Made by a program: the position numbers and the translations under genes. This document shows, in pieces, positions 14,628 to 23,566 of a DNA stretch of 38,922 nucleotides; the stretch's first letter is position 1, and every line of letters begins with the position of its first letter. The notes beneath the pieces are model-generated. The model saw only the letters and a list, made by a program, of their open reading frames with translations, was not told the DNA's origin and ran no database searches. Origin of the DNA: Clostridia bacterium (GTDB lineage: Bacteria; Bacillota; Clostridia; Oscillospirales; Acutalibacteraceae); contig JAGBSJ010000038.1 in the NCBI GenBank assembly GCA_017631955.1, positions 1-38,922 on the forward strand. Reading direction: 5' to 3'.

Positions 14628-15488
14628 ATGCAACTTGTTATTGTTACAGGTATGTCAGGCGCAGGTAAATCAAGAGTTATTGATACTCTTGAAGATATCG
14701 GTTTTTTCTGCGTTGATAATATGACTCCAAAACTTATTCCTACCTTCGTTCAACTTCTTGAAGATTCTGCAGAAGTGCGTGAAAAAGTAGCTATTGTTGC
14801 TGATATTCGTCTTGGTGACTCGTTTGCTCACTTGTTCAATGCTATTGAAGAATTGAAAACAATGAATTGTGAATATAAAATTCTTTTCATTGATGCAGAC
14901 AATGATGTTATTTTAAGACGTTATCAAGAAACCCGTAGAAAACATCCGTTACTTAAATTTGATGAATCACAGAATTTGCAAGATATAATTGTTAAAGAAC
15001 GCGAAATGATTTCAAAAGCACGCGATTTAGCTGATTATATTATTGATACATCGTTAATTTCTCCATCACAGTTAAAAGAGCGAGTAGCAAAGCTCTTTGT
15101 TGAAGACGTATCTGCAACAATGAAAATTAACGTATTGTCATTCGGATTTAAATATGGCACACCTAAGGATTCCGATTTGGTTTTTGATGTTCGCTGTTTA
15201 CCAAATCCTTTTTATGTGCCTGAACTTAAACAACAGACAGGGCTTGATACTCCTGTCCGTGATTATGTTATGAGTTTTAAGGAAGCAGAGGATTTAGAAC
15301 CAAAACTTTTAGACCTCATTAACTATCTTGTTCCTCTTTATAGAACAGAAGGAAAGAGTCAGTTAACAATTTCAATAGGTTGTACAGGCGGTAAACACCG
15401 TTCTGTAGTATTTGCAGAAATTGTGTATAATTCGATTAAAGATAAGGGCTTCAATGTATCAGTTCTTCACAGAGATATGAATAGATAA
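14628..15488 (+). CDS. rapZ: RapZ/YvcJ nucleotide-binding protein
   Basis: A P-loop protein that binds ATP and GTP. In enterobacteria RapZ guides RNase E to a small RNA controlling amino-sugar synthesis; in Firmicutes the homologue YvcJ has a less defined role. The 286-residue protein has Walker A GMSGAGKS (8-15), CVDNMTPKLIP, and the conserved C-terminal SIGCTGGKHRSV. The start is ATG 14628, 11 bp after murB, with GGGTGAG as a weak RBS. It is followed directly by whiA; the yvcK gene normally lying between them is absent. Confidence 0.95.
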   Translation: MQLVIVTGMSGAGKSRVIDTLEDIGFFCVDNMTPKLIPTFVQLLEDSAEVREKVAIVADIRLGDSFAHLFNAIEELKTMNCEYKILFIDADNDVILRRYQETRRKHPLLKFDESQNLQDIIVKEREMISKARDLADYIIDTSLISPSQLKERVAKLFVEDVSATMKINVLSFGFKYGTPKDSDLVFDVRCLPNPFYVPELKQQTGLDTPVRDYVMSFKEAEDLEPKLLDLINYLVPLYRTEGKSQLTISIGCTGGKHRSVVFAEIVYNSIKDKGFNVSVLHRDMNR

Positions 15489-15500
15489 GGGATTTATAAT

Positions 15501-16403
15501 ATGTCATTTTCAGCAGATGTAAAAAATGAAATATTAAGTGTTGAAATTGAAAACGATTGTTGTAAACACGCATTTGCTTATGGTATGATGTTGTTTTCAA
15601 GAGCGTTTTCTTATTACGATATGTCAATTTTGACAGAACATAGCGGAATCGCACAAACATACTTTGAACTTATGAAAAGTGTGTGTGGCGTAACTGCAAA
15701 ATTAATAAAGTCAAAATCAGGAAAAATTAAAGTTGAAATTACAAAAGAATCTGAACGAATAAAAGTGCTTGAAACTTTTGGGTATTCAAAGAAAAACGGT
15801 GCAGTCCGGCTTAATTGGGCGAATTTTTCAGATGAATGTTGTAAAAACGCATTCTTGAAAGGGGTATTTCTTGCTTGTGGCACAGTTAATGACCCTAACA
15901 AACGTTATCATTTAGAGTTTGTAGTGCCATATCTGAATTTAAGTCGTGATTTAAAAGTTTTTATAAATGATTTTGAACAACTGTCAGTTGAACCAAAAAG
16001 CATTACAAGAAATTCAAACTATGTAATATATTTTAAAGATAGTGAGTCCATTGAAGATATTCTCGCAACTATGGGTGCTTCAAATTCAGCACTCGAGGTT
16101 ATGGGTGTCAAAATGTATAAAGATATGCGCAATAATGTTAATCGTAAGTTGAATTTTGAAAGTGCAAATCTTGATAAAACTATTGATGCCGCTTCAAAAC
16201 ATGTTGAGGCAATAATACATATAAAAAATACTGTGGGACTTTCGTATTTGTCTGATGATTTGCGTGAAGTCGCAGAATTAAGATATGAAAACCCCGATAT
16301 TTCATTACGTGAATTAGGCGAAATGTTAAGTACACCTATTTCAAGGTCAGGGGTAAGTCATCGTCTTACCAAAATAAGCAATATTGCGAAACAGATAAAA
16401 TAA
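15501..16403 (+). CDS. whiA: DNA-binding protein WhiA
   Basis: WhiA combines a LAGLIDADG homing-endonuclease-like domain without nuclease activity and a C-terminal helix-turn-helix. It controls sporulation-septation genes in Streptomyces and affects cell division in Bacillus. The 300-residue protein shows FLKGVFLACGTVNDPNKRYHL (about 114-134) for the first domain and LRELGEMLSTPISRSGVSHR (about 270-290) for the helix-turn-helix. It starts at ATG 15501, 12 bp after rapZ. Confidence 0.96.
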   Translation: MSFSADVKNEILSVEIENDCCKHAFAYGMMLFSRAFSYYDMSILTEHSGIAQTYFELMKSVCGVTAKLIKSKSGKIKVEITKESERIKVLETFGYSKKNGAVRLNWANFSDECCKNAFLKGVFLACGTVNDPNKRYHLEFVVPYLNLSRDLKVFINDFEQLSVEPKSITRNSNYVIYFKDSESIEDILATMGASNSALEVMGVKMYKDMRNNVNRKLNFESANLDKTIDAASKHVEAIIHIKNTVGLSYLSDDLREVAELRYENPDISLRELGEMLSTPISRSGVSHRLTKISNIAKQIK

Positions 16404-16426
16404 CTGTTGATTTAAGGGTGATAAAG

Positions 16427-17020
16427 ATGAGAAAAACAGAGGATTTTTCAATTTCATTTGAAGTTTCTGAATATTCTAGAAATGATAAAAACAAATCATG
16501 GAGATTTGTCTATGATTGGCTTGATTCATTAATTTATGCAATCTTGCTTATCTTACTTATTTTCGCATTTTTCTTTAGAGTTGTGGGTGTAAATGGCGAC
16601 TCAATGAATCCTACACTTCAGTCTGGAGACTGGCTTACAGTTAGTGCCATTACAAACGAAGTCAAAACAGGTGATATTGTTGTAATCACTCAGCCAAATT
16701 CACTTAATGAACCACTTATTAAGCGTGTTATTGCTAAGGGTGGCGATACTGTAAATATTGATTTTATTGAGGGTACAGTAACTGTAAACGGTAAAATTCT
16801 TTATGAGCCATATATCGCAGAAAAAACAGAAATCAGTGGCGATTATGTTTATCCTTTAGAGATTCCTGAAGGTTATATTTTCGTTATGGGTGATAATAGA
16901 AACGACTCTCTTGATAGCCGATTCAGAACAATCGGACTTATTGATGAGCGTTATGTATTAGGTGTTGCGGAAACACGAATTTATCCTTTTGGTGATTGGA
17001 AAATAAATAATGACAAATAA
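16427..17020 (+). CDS. lepB: Signal peptidase I (first of tandem pair)
   Basis: A membrane serine protease that removes signal peptides from exported proteins. The 197-residue protein has one membrane anchor (about residues 34-52) after a longer-than-usual polar N-terminus. Catalytic S59 lies in NGDSMNPTL and general-base K99 in LIKRVIAKGGD, with box E GDNRNDSLDSR near the C-terminus. ATG 16427 is chosen with AAGGGTG as RBS; the in-frame GTG 16418 lies within it. It overlaps the second signal peptidase by 11 bp, so the two are translated from one mRNA. Confidence 0.95.
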   Translation: MRKTEDFSISFEVSEYSRNDKNKSWRFVYDWLDSLIYAILLILLIFAFFFRVVGVNGDSMNPTLQSGDWLTVSAITNEVKTGDIVVITQPNSLNEPLIKRVIAKGGDTVNIDFIEGTVTVNGKILYEPYIAEKTEISGDYVYPLEIPEGYIFVMGDNRNDSLDSRFRTIGLIDERYVLGVAETRIYPFGDWKINNDK

Positions 17021-17540
17021 AGCTAAAAATCTTGAAACAGTTTATGATATCGCATCAATATTACTGACTGCTGTAATAGCGGTCGGTATTATATTTACAT
17101 TCTTTTTTAAGATATCTGTTGTATCAGGTGAATCAATGGAAAACACTCTCCATAATGGCGATAATCTTATTATATCTTCAATTACACCTGAAGTGAGTTA
17201 CGGTGATGTAGTTGTTGTTTCACAACCAAATGGTTATGAGAAAGTGCTTATTAAACGAGTTATTGCAGTAGGCGGACAGACTGTTGAGTTTGACCATAAA
17301 ACAGGCAAAACAATAGTTGACGGTAAAGTTCTCGATGAACCATATATTAAAGAAGCTGCAAAATATACCTATGGTATGTCCCATAGATATGTTGTTCCAC
17401 AGGGTAAAATATTTGTAATGGGTGATAATCGTAACCATTCTGCCGACAGTCGTGATATCAGAGTTGGTATGATTGATGAAGATTATGTTATGGGTAAAGT
17501 TGTATATAAATTTGGCGATACCGGTTTATTTAATTCGTAA
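17010..17540 (+). CDS. lepB: Signal peptidase I (second of tandem pair)
   Basis: A paralogue of the preceding gene, 176 residues, with a short N-terminus, one membrane helix (about 14-34), catalytic S42 in SGESMENTL, base K82 in LIKRVIAVGGQ and box E GDNRNHSADSRD. The start overlaps the previous stop by 11 bp. The two differ in the residues around the active site and in tail length, so they may split the substrate range, as paralogous SipS/SipT do in Bacillus; that is inference. Confidence 0.95.
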   Translation: MTNKAKNLETVYDIASILLTAVIAVGIIFTFFFKISVVSGESMENTLHNGDNLIISSITPEVSYGDVVVVSQPNGYEKVLIKRVIAVGGQTVEFDHKTGKTIVDGKVLDEPYIKEAAKYTYGMSHRYVVPQGKIFVMGDNRNHSADSRDIRVGMIDEDYVMGKVVYKFGDTGLFNS

Positions 17541-17557
17541 GTTAAGGAGTTCTTAAA

Positions 17558-18424
17558 ATGGCTGATACTCAAAAACAGATTATTCAATGGTTTCCTGGTC
17601 ATATGGCGAAAACACGTCGCCTTATTAAAGAGAGCTTATCTCTTGTTGACGGTGTTACAGAAATCATTGATGCAAGAATTCCATATAGTAGTTCAAACCC
17701 CGAGCTTGAAGAATTGATTAATAATAAACCTAGAATTGTTTTGCTTAATAAATGTGATTTAGCAGATAAAAATACAACAAATCAATGGGTTGAGTACTAT
17801 AAGAAAAAAGGCGTAAAAGCAATTCCTGTTGATTGCCGAACAGGTAAAGGACTCAATAATTATATTGTTGCAGTCCGCGAAGTTCTTAAAGATGTTATAA
17901 AAAAGAATGAAGACAGAGGAATGCCAGGTAAAGCATTAAGAATTATGGTAGTTGGTATACCTAACACTGGTAAATCCTCTTTTATCAATAGAATGGCAGG
18001 TGCGGCAAAAGCAAAAGTTGCCGACAAAGCAGGTGTTACAAGACATAATCAGTGGTTTCCGATTGGTAACGGCATTGAACTTCTTGATACACCTGGTGTG
18101 TTATGGCCTAAATTTGACGACCCTAAAGTTGGTGACCGACTTGCATTCATCGGTTCTGTCAAGGACGAAATTCTTGATGCTGAAACTTTAGCAGTCCGCC
18201 TTTTAGAGGTTATGAAAAATAATTACCCTGACCGTCTTACAGAAAGATATAAAATTGCAGATTTTACCGATAAAGAGGCGTGGGAAGTTCTTGAAATGAT
18301 TGGTAAAAAACGCGGAATGATGATTAAAGGCGGAGAAATTGATTATGAGCGTGCATCTGTAATGTTGCTTGATGAATATCGTGGTGGCAGATTAGGTACA
18401 ATTTCTCTCGAAAAACCGGAGTAA
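17558..18424 (+). CDS. rbgA: Ribosome biogenesis GTPase RbgA (YlqF)
   Basis: RbgA is a circularly permuted GTPase needed for late assembly of the 50S subunit, including entry of L16 and L27. The 288-residue protein shows the permuted order: G4 NKCD (64-67) first, then G1 GIPNTGKSS (133-141) and G3 DTPG (177-180). The N-terminus IIQWFPGHMAKTRR is characteristic. The start is ATG 17558 with TAAGGAG 9 bp upstream. The following order rbgA-rnhB-yraN is a conserved Firmicute cluster. Confidence 0.96.
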   Translation: MADTQKQIIQWFPGHMAKTRRLIKESLSLVDGVTEIIDARIPYSSSNPELEELINNKPRIVLLNKCDLADKNTTNQWVEYYKKKGVKAIPVDCRTGKGLNNYIVAVREVLKDVIKKNEDRGMPGKALRIMVVGIPNTGKSSFINRMAGAAKAKVADKAGVTRHNQWFPIGNGIELLDTPGVLWPKFDDPKVGDRLAFIGSVKDEILDAETLAVRLLEVMKNNYPDRLTERYKIADFTDKEAWEVLEMIGKKRGMMIKGGEIDYERASVMLLDEYRGGRLGTISLEKPE

Positions 18425-18427
18425 GAT

Positions 18428-19033
18428 ATGGACTATTTATATGAAGAAAACGCTGTAAAAGCGGGTTATAAGGTGATTTGCGGTATTGACGAAGCGGGCC
18501 GCGGACCATTAGCCGGTCCCGTACACGCTGCTGCAGTAATTTTGCCTATGGGTCTTGAAATTGAAGGACTTAATGACTCTAAAAAGTTAAGTGAGAAAAA
18601 GCGTGAACAACTTTTTGATATAATCTGTGAAAAAGCAATTGACTATTCAATAGGAGTTGCAACTGAAAAAGAAATAGACGAAATCAATATTCTTAATGCA
18701 ACTTTTCTTGCTATGCATAGAGCGGTTGAAGGATTAAAAATAAGACCGGATTATGCTTTAATTGATGGCAACCAATACCCTAAAATCCCTTTTGTAACAG
18801 AAGAAACTGTTGTTAAAGGTGATGCTAAAAGTATGTCGATTGCCGCGGCATCAATCCTTGCAAAAGTTAGTCGTGACCGTTTTATGCTTGAGAAAACAAA
18901 AGAATACCCACAGTATGAGTTTGAAAAGCATAAAGGTTATGGTACTAAACTTCACTATGAAAGAATACGTGAATTTGGTCCGTCGCCAATACATAGAATG
19001 TCGTTTCTTAAAAAGTTTTATGGTGAAAAATAA
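18428..19033 (+). CDS. rnhB: Ribonuclease HII
   Basis: Cuts the RNA strand of RNA-DNA hybrids and single ribonucleotides in DNA. The 201-residue protein has the catalytic GIDEAGRGPLAGP (D21, E22), the ALIDGNQ strand and GDAKSMSIAAASILAKVSRD. It starts 3 bp after rbgA, and its stop overlaps the start of the yraN gene by 1 bp. Confidence 0.97.
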   Translation: MDYLYEENAVKAGYKVICGIDEAGRGPLAGPVHAAAVILPMGLEIEGLNDSKKLSEKKREQLFDIICEKAIDYSIGVATEKEIDEINILNATFLAMHRAVEGLKIRPDYALIDGNQYPKIPFVTEETVVKGDAKSMSIAAASILAKVSRDRFMLEKTKEYPQYEFEKHKGYGTKLHYERIREFGPSPIHRMSFLKKFYGEK

Positions 19034-19398
19034 TGGATTCCAATTTGTTGGGTGATTATGGAGAAATAATTGCATCACGCTATCTTCGTAAACACGGATA
19101 TTACATTGTTTCGGCTAATTATTCTTGCCGATTAGGTGAAATAGATTTAATTGCAGAAGATAAAAAGTATTTGTGCTTTGTTGAAGTTAAAACACGAAGT
19201 GAAAATATGAAATATACACCTGCGGATGCGGTTGATACAACCAAAAGAACAAAAATTATTGCTTCATCGCAGTTGTTTATGAAAAATTATCAGGTGAAAA
19301 AACAACCAAGATATGATATTGTTGAAGTCTATTTTCAGAATGATGAACCCGTAAAACTTAAGCATATTGAAAATGCTTTTGATTCTGATGCAAAATAA
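19033..19398 (+). CDS. YraN family (UPF0102) nuclease-fold protein
   Basis: A 121-residue protein with the restriction-endonuclease-like core: E12, GEIDLIA (35-41, D38) and FVEVKTR (49-55, E51, K53). The family is widespread and may process branched DNA, but its function is not settled. It is translationally coupled to rnhB through the TAATG overlap. Confidence 0.93.
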   Translation: MDSNLLGDYGEIIASRYLRKHGYYIVSANYSCRLGEIDLIAEDKKYLCFVEVKTRSENMKYTPADAVDTTKRTKIIASSQLFMKNYQVKKQPRYDIVEVYFQNDEPVKLKHIENAFDSDAK

Positions 19399-19410
19399 TA
19401 TTTTTAATTG

Positions 19411-19439
19411 TTGAAAAACAAATTTTTATATGATAAAAT
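19411..19439 (+). promoter_or_regulatory. Promoter of thrC
   Basis: TTGAAA (19411-19416) and TAAAAT (19434-19439) are 17 bp apart with TG one base before the -10. The ATG is only 24 bp after the -10, so there is no room for a T-box or other leader control. Confidence 0.6.
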
Positions 19440-19463
19440 ACCACACGAAAAGGATGTGTTACT

Positions 19464-20957
19464 ATGTTTTATACAAGTACAAGAGACAAAGCCGTAAAAG
19501 TTACTGCGGCTGAAGCAATCGCAAAAGGAATTTCTTCAGAAGGCGGACTTTTTGTTCCAACTGAAATCCCACAGATTTCTCTTGAATTTATAGAAAAACT
19601 CGTACCAATGAGTTACATTGAAAGAGCAAAAGAAGTTCTTCGTCTTTATCTTACTGATTTTACAGAAGACGAACTTTCTATGTGTGTTGAAGGTGCATAT
19701 AAGGCGGGCAAATTCAGTTCGGAAAAAGTATCTCCACTTTATAAACTTTCTGATACTGCTAATGTGCTTGAACTTTGGAGAGGTCCAACTTGTGCATTCA
19801 AAGATATGGCACTTCAGCTTCTTCCATATCTTCTTACAGTTTCTGCAAACAAAACAGTTAAAGATACTGAAATCGTAATTCTTGTTGCAACATCAGGCGA
19901 TACAGGTAAAGCAGCTCTTGAAGGTTTTGCAGATGTTCCAAACACAAAGATTCTTGTTTTCTATCCTGTTGATGGCGTTAGCCCAATGCAGAAACTCCAA
20001 ATGACTACTCAAGAGGGTAGTAATGTTAGCGTTTGTGCTATTGAAGGTAACTTTGACGACGCACAGTCAGGTGTTAAGAAAATTTTTACAGATAAAGATA
20101 TCGAAAAGAAATTCAAAGAAAATGGACTTGCATTTTCATCTGCTAACTCAATTAACTGGGGACGTCTCGTACCACAGATTGTTTATTATGTATCTGCATA
20201 TTGTGATATGCTCCAGAATGGCGAACTTAAAAACGGCGAAGAAATGAATGTTGTTGTACCAACAGGTAACTTTGGTAACATTCTTGCGGCTTATTATGCT
20301 AAAAGAATGGGCGTGCCTGTAAAAACTCTTATTTGTGCTTCAAATGCAAATAATGTTCTTACAGATTTCCTTACAAGTGGTACTTATAATAAAAACAGAG
20401 ACTTCTACTGCACAACATCTCCATCAATGGATATTCTTATTTCAAGTAACCTTGAACGCCTTCTTTTCCACCTTTGTGGCGAAAATGATGTTCAGGTAGC
20501 AGAGTGGATGTCATCTCTCAATAATGATGGTAAATATACAGTTTCTGCAGATGTAGCAGATAAAGTTAAAGCACTCTTTGCAGCAGGTTGTTGTGATGAT
20601 GCTGAAACAAAAGATACTATCGGTAAAGTTTTTGCAGATAAAGATTATCTTTGTGATACTCATACTGCAGTTGCAGTTAAAGTTTATGATGATTATGTAG
20701 CAAATACAGGGGACAAAACACCAACTGTTATCGCTTCAACTGCAAACCCATATAAATTCTCTGCAAGCGTTCTTGCTGCTATTACAGACGAAATCAAAGC
20801 AGATAACGAATTCGATATGGTTGAAGAATTATTCGCAAAATCAAACGAACCAGTACCACCACAACTTGCTACTCTTAAAGGCAAAACACCACGCTTTACA
20901 GGTGTTGCTAAGAAGGAAGATATGAAACAGGTTGTATTTGATATGTTAGGTATCTAA
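19464..20957 (+). CDS. thrC: Threonine synthase
   Basis: A PLP enzyme that converts O-phosphohomoserine to threonine. At 497 residues it belongs to the longer, fungal/proteobacterial-type subgroup, with N-terminal FYTSTRDKA and SEGGLFVP, the PLP lysine K113 in GPTCAFKDM, and phosphate-binding ATSGDTGKAALEG and PTGNFGNILAAYYAKRMG. The start is ATG 19464 with AAAAGGATG upstream. It has its own promoter and probable terminator; hom and thrB are not adjacent. Confidence 0.96.
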   Translation: MFYTSTRDKAVKVTAAEAIAKGISSEGGLFVPTEIPQISLEFIEKLVPMSYIERAKEVLRLYLTDFTEDELSMCVEGAYKAGKFSSEKVSPLYKLSDTANVLELWRGPTCAFKDMALQLLPYLLTVSANKTVKDTEIVILVATSGDTGKAALEGFADVPNTKILVFYPVDGVSPMQKLQMTTQEGSNVSVCAIEGNFDDAQSGVKKIFTDKDIEKKFKENGLAFSSANSINWGRLVPQIVYYVSAYCDMLQNGELKNGEEMNVVVPTGNFGNILAAYYAKRMGVPVKTLICASNANNVLTDFLTSGTYNKNRDFYCTTSPSMDILISSNLERLLFHLCGENDVQVAEWMSSLNNDGKYTVSADVADKVKALFAAGCCDDAETKDTIGKVFADKDYLCDTHTAVAVKVYDDYVANTGDKTPTVIASTANPYKFSASVLAAITDEIKADNEFDMVEELFAKSNEPVPPQLATLKGKTPRFTGVAKKEDMKQVVFDMLGI

Positions 20958-20970
20958 TGCTTTAATAACT

Positions 20971-21005
20971 AATGCGGAAGCTGTTTGCTTATCGGCTTCC
21001 GCATT
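20971..21005. terminator. Probable terminator between thrC and the DUF1540 gene
   Basis: The stem AATGCGGAAGC/GCTTCCGCATT has 11 perfect pairs and a 12-nt loop between convergent genes. The T runs on both sides are short, so its strength is uncertain. Confidence 0.65.
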
Positions 21006-21014
21006 TGATTTGAA

Positions 21015-21179
21015 TTATTCTACGTCTCTTGTATTAAGCTTGAAAGTTGCACATCTTGTATCATCACAAGAGCAAGCACTGTGTGTACCTACCTTAATAC
21101 CGTCTGCTGTGCAATTCATGTGACCGTCATTGAAAATGCAATGACAAGCGTCACAAGTAATATTCTTATTCTTGTCCAT
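21015..21179 (-). CDS. DUF1540 cysteine-rich small protein
   Basis: A 54-residue protein with the family signature CDACHCIFNDGHMNCTADGI followed by VGTHSACSCDDTRCATFK. Its cysteines suggest metal binding; the function is unknown. The start at 21179 is chosen because GGAGG lies about 7 bp upstream; the longer in-frame start at 21197 overlaps it. It is divergent from the phosphoesterase gene and convergent with thrC. Confidence 0.9.
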   Translation of the reverse strand: MDKNKNITCDACHCIFNDGHMNCTADGIKVGTHSACSCDDTRCATFKLNTRDVE

Positions 21180-21246
21180 TTTTAGTCCTCCTTTCAAAAT
21201 TATTTTTTGAAAGTATGACTTGTTTATTCATAGGAGATTTTTCTTT

Positions 21247-21936
21247 ATGTCAGTTTATGCTATTGGTGATACTCATTTATCATTTTCAGTAGACAAGCCC
21301 ATGGATATTTTCAAGGGCTGGGATGACTATGCCCAAAGAATTGAAAACAACTGGCAACATTTAATTACTAATGATGATACAGTTATAATAAATGGCGATA
21401 TTTCTTGGGCTATGGGTTTAGAACAAGCTGAAAAAGACCTTGCGTTTCTTAATAAACTGAATGGTAGAAAAATCATTTCAAAAGGTAATCACGATTACTG
21501 GTGGAATACAATAACAAAAATGGAAACATTCTGCAAAGAAAAGGGTTTTGACTCAATTCATTTTCTACATAACAACGCCTATAAAGTAGGAGAAATTGCA
21601 ATAGCGGGTACTCGCGGTTGGTTTTTTGATGCAGAAAGTGAAAATGTAGACAAAGTAATGGCGCGTGAATGTGCGCGACTCAAACGCTCAATCGAAGAAG
21701 CACAAAAACTCGGCGGTGAAGTTGTAGTGTTTTTACATTATCCGCCTGTAAGCAATTCAAAAGTATGCGAGCCGATTATGAATGTGCTTAAGGAATATAA
21801 AATAGCGAGATGTTATTATGGACATCTTCACGGCGGTGCAATAAACGGCGCAATAAATGATGTTTATGATGGCATAAAATTTCAACTTGTTTCTGCAGAT
21901 TATCTGGGATTTTGCCCATTGTTTATAAATAAATGA
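21247..21936 (+). CDS. Calcineurin-like metallophosphoesterase
   Basis: A 229-residue cytoplasmic phosphoesterase with the full motif set for two metal ions: GDTH (D8, H10), NGDISWA, KGNHDYWW, HYPPVS and YGHLHGG. The subgroup with a Trp-rich IISKGNHDYWWNT site is common in Firmicutes, but its substrate is unknown. ATG 21247 with TAGGAGA 9 bp upstream is favoured over an upstream in-frame TTG. It is not obviously linked to its neighbours. Confidence 0.9.
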   Translation: MSVYAIGDTHLSFSVDKPMDIFKGWDDYAQRIENNWQHLITNDDTVIINGDISWAMGLEQAEKDLAFLNKLNGRKIISKGNHDYWWNTITKMETFCKEKGFDSIHFLHNNAYKVGEIAIAGTRGWFFDAESENVDKVMARECARLKRSIEEAQKLGGEVVVFLHYPPVSNSKVCEPIMNVLKEYKIARCYYGHLHGGAINGAINDVYDGIKFQLVSADYLGFCPLFINK

Positions 21937-21997
21937 TAAAAATCGTCAAAATCATTATTATTTTACTTGATTTTTGAAGAAAAACTTTTGGAAAATA

Positions 21998-22026
21998 TTG
22001 TATTTACAATTTTTCTGTGTTATAAT
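21998..22026 (+). promoter_or_regulatory. Promoter of tig
   Basis: TATAAT (22021-22026) with TG one base upstream is a strong extended -10. The -35 TTGTAT (21998-22003) at 17 bp is weak. A leader of about 50 nt follows. In it AATATT/AATATT (22059-22064 with 22072-22077) could place the GGGAGG Shine-Dalgarno in a 7-nt loop. Confidence 0.65.
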
Positions 22027-22080
22027 ATATTGAATTTTTGTGGAAAATCAAAAACAATAATATTCGGGAGGAATATTTTA

Positions 22081-23502
22081 ATGTTAAAGTCAACTAACAA
22101 TGTAGAAAAGAATGTCTACGAACTTGAAATTACTATTGATGGTGCAACATTTGAGGCAGCTGTTCAAAAAGCATACCTTAAAGTTAGAAAAGACATCACT
22201 ATCAACGGTTTCAGAAAAGGTAAAGCTCCAAGAGCATTTATCGAAAAGATTTATGGTTCAGGCGTTTTCTATGAAGATGCACTTGAACTCATTTACCCTG
22301 AGGCAGTAAGCGAAGCAATTCTCGAGTCAAAACTCCAGGTTGTTGGTACTCCTTATGACCTTGAAGTTCCTGAAATCGGTAAAGATGGTGTTGTTCTTAA
22401 ACTTAAAGTTGCAGTTAAGCCAGAAGTTGAACTTGGCAAATATAAGGGACTTAAAGCTACAAGACCTTCATGCAAAGTTTCTGCAGACGAAGTTAAAGCT
22501 GAACTTGCAAAAATGCAGGAACAGAACTCAAGAATGGTTAGCGTTGATAACAGAGCAGTTAAAAAGAACGATACAGCAGTTATCGATTTTGAGGGCTTTG
22601 TTGATGGTGTAGCATTCGATGGCGGCAAAGCAGAAATGTATGAACTTGTTATCGGTAGTGGTTCATTCATTCCTGGTTTCGAAGACCAGATTATCGGTCA
22701 CAAAATTGGCGAAGAATTTGATGTAAATGTTACATTCCCTGCAGAATATCAGGAAAATCTTGCATCAAAAGACGCTGTATTCAAAATTAAACTTCACGAA
22801 ATCAAAGTTAAAGAACTTCCAGCTCTTGATGATGAATTCGTTAAAGATGTTAGTGAATTCGATACACTTGATGAACTTAAGAAGAGTGTAAAAAAACAAC
22901 TTGAAGATGCTAAAAAAGCAGATGCAGACAATAAGATTGCAAACGACCTTCTTGAAGAAGTTGTTAAAGGCATGAAAGTTGACATTCCTGCACAGATGGT
23001 TGAAGCAGAAATCGACAATATTGTTGATAACTTTAATTACAGACTTCAGTCACAGGGTCTTGACCTTAACACATACCTTTCATACACAGGTATGGAAATG
23101 TCTGCTTTCAGAGATGGTTACAAAGAAAATGCAGAAGCTCAGGTTAAACTTTCACTTGCAATCGAAGCAATTGCTAAGGCAGAAGGCATTGAAGCAACTG
23201 AAGACGAAATTAATGCAGAATACGATAACCTTGCAAAGATGTATGCTATGGATGTTGACGCAGTTAAGAAGGCAATTCCTGCAGATTCACTTGCAAGCGA
23301 CATCAAGTCAAAGAAAGCAGTTGATTTTGTAAAAGACAATGCTGTAATTGCTGACGAAAAAGCAACAAAGAAGACAGCTGAAAAGAAAGAAACTGCAGAA
23401 AAAGCTCCTGCAAAGAAACCTGCAGCAAAGAAAAAAGCTGACGATGCAGAAAAGAAACCAGCAGCTAAAAAAACAACAAAGAAAAAGGCAGACGCTGAAT
23501 AA
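22081..23502 (+). CDS. tig: Trigger factor with lysine/alanine-rich C-terminal tail
   Basis: A ribosome-bound chaperone and peptidyl-prolyl isomerase that receives nascent chains. The 473-residue protein has the ribosome-binding domain with NGFRKGKAPRAFIEKIYG (about 40-57), the FKBP-like domain with AVIDFEGFVDGVAFDGG (about 163-180) and a helical chaperone domain. Residues 424-473 are an extra tail of Lys, Ala, Pro, Glu and Thr (18 lysines in 50), like histone H1; B. subtilis trigger factor is about 424 aa and lacks it. The open frame extends upstream to 21967, but ATG 22081 has a perfect GGGAGGA and the promoter lies in between. clpP and clpX follow, as in many bacteria. Confidence 0.96.
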   Translation: MLKSTNNVEKNVYELEITIDGATFEAAVQKAYLKVRKDITINGFRKGKAPRAFIEKIYGSGVFYEDALELIYPEAVSEAILESKLQVVGTPYDLEVPEIGKDGVVLKLKVAVKPEVELGKYKGLKATRPSCKVSADEVKAELAKMQEQNSRMVSVDNRAVKKNDTAVIDFEGFVDGVAFDGGKAEMYELVIGSGSFIPGFEDQIIGHKIGEEFDVNVTFPAEYQENLASKDAVFKIKLHEIKVKELPALDDEFVKDVSEFDTLDELKKSVKKQLEDAKKADADNKIANDLLEEVVKGMKVDIPAQMVEAEIDNIVDNFNYRLQSQGLDLNTYLSYTGMEMSAFRDGYKENAEAQVKLSLAIEAIAKAEGIEATEDEINAEYDNLAKMYAMDVDAVKKAIPADSLASDIKSKKAVDFVKDNAVIADEKATKKTAEKKETAEKAPAKKPAAKKKADDAEKKPAAKKTTKKKADAE

Positions 23503-23534
23503 TTAGTTATTAATTTTTATATGTATAAGTATTG

Positions 23535-23566
23535 AAGAATTGTCCAATAATCAAAGGGCAATTCTT
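23535..23566 (+). terminator. Possible weak terminator or attenuator between tig and clpP
   Basis: The stem AAGAATTGTCC/GGGCAATTCTT has 11 pairs (one G-U), a 10-nt loop and a short T-rich tail (TAATGCTTT). It may partly end tig transcription; no clear clpP promoter is visible after it. Confidence 0.45.

Noticed and set aside
22353-22670. Minus-strand open frame of 105 codons inside tig
   Set aside because: Low-complexity Ser/Leu protein caused by the codon pattern of tig, with no RBS.
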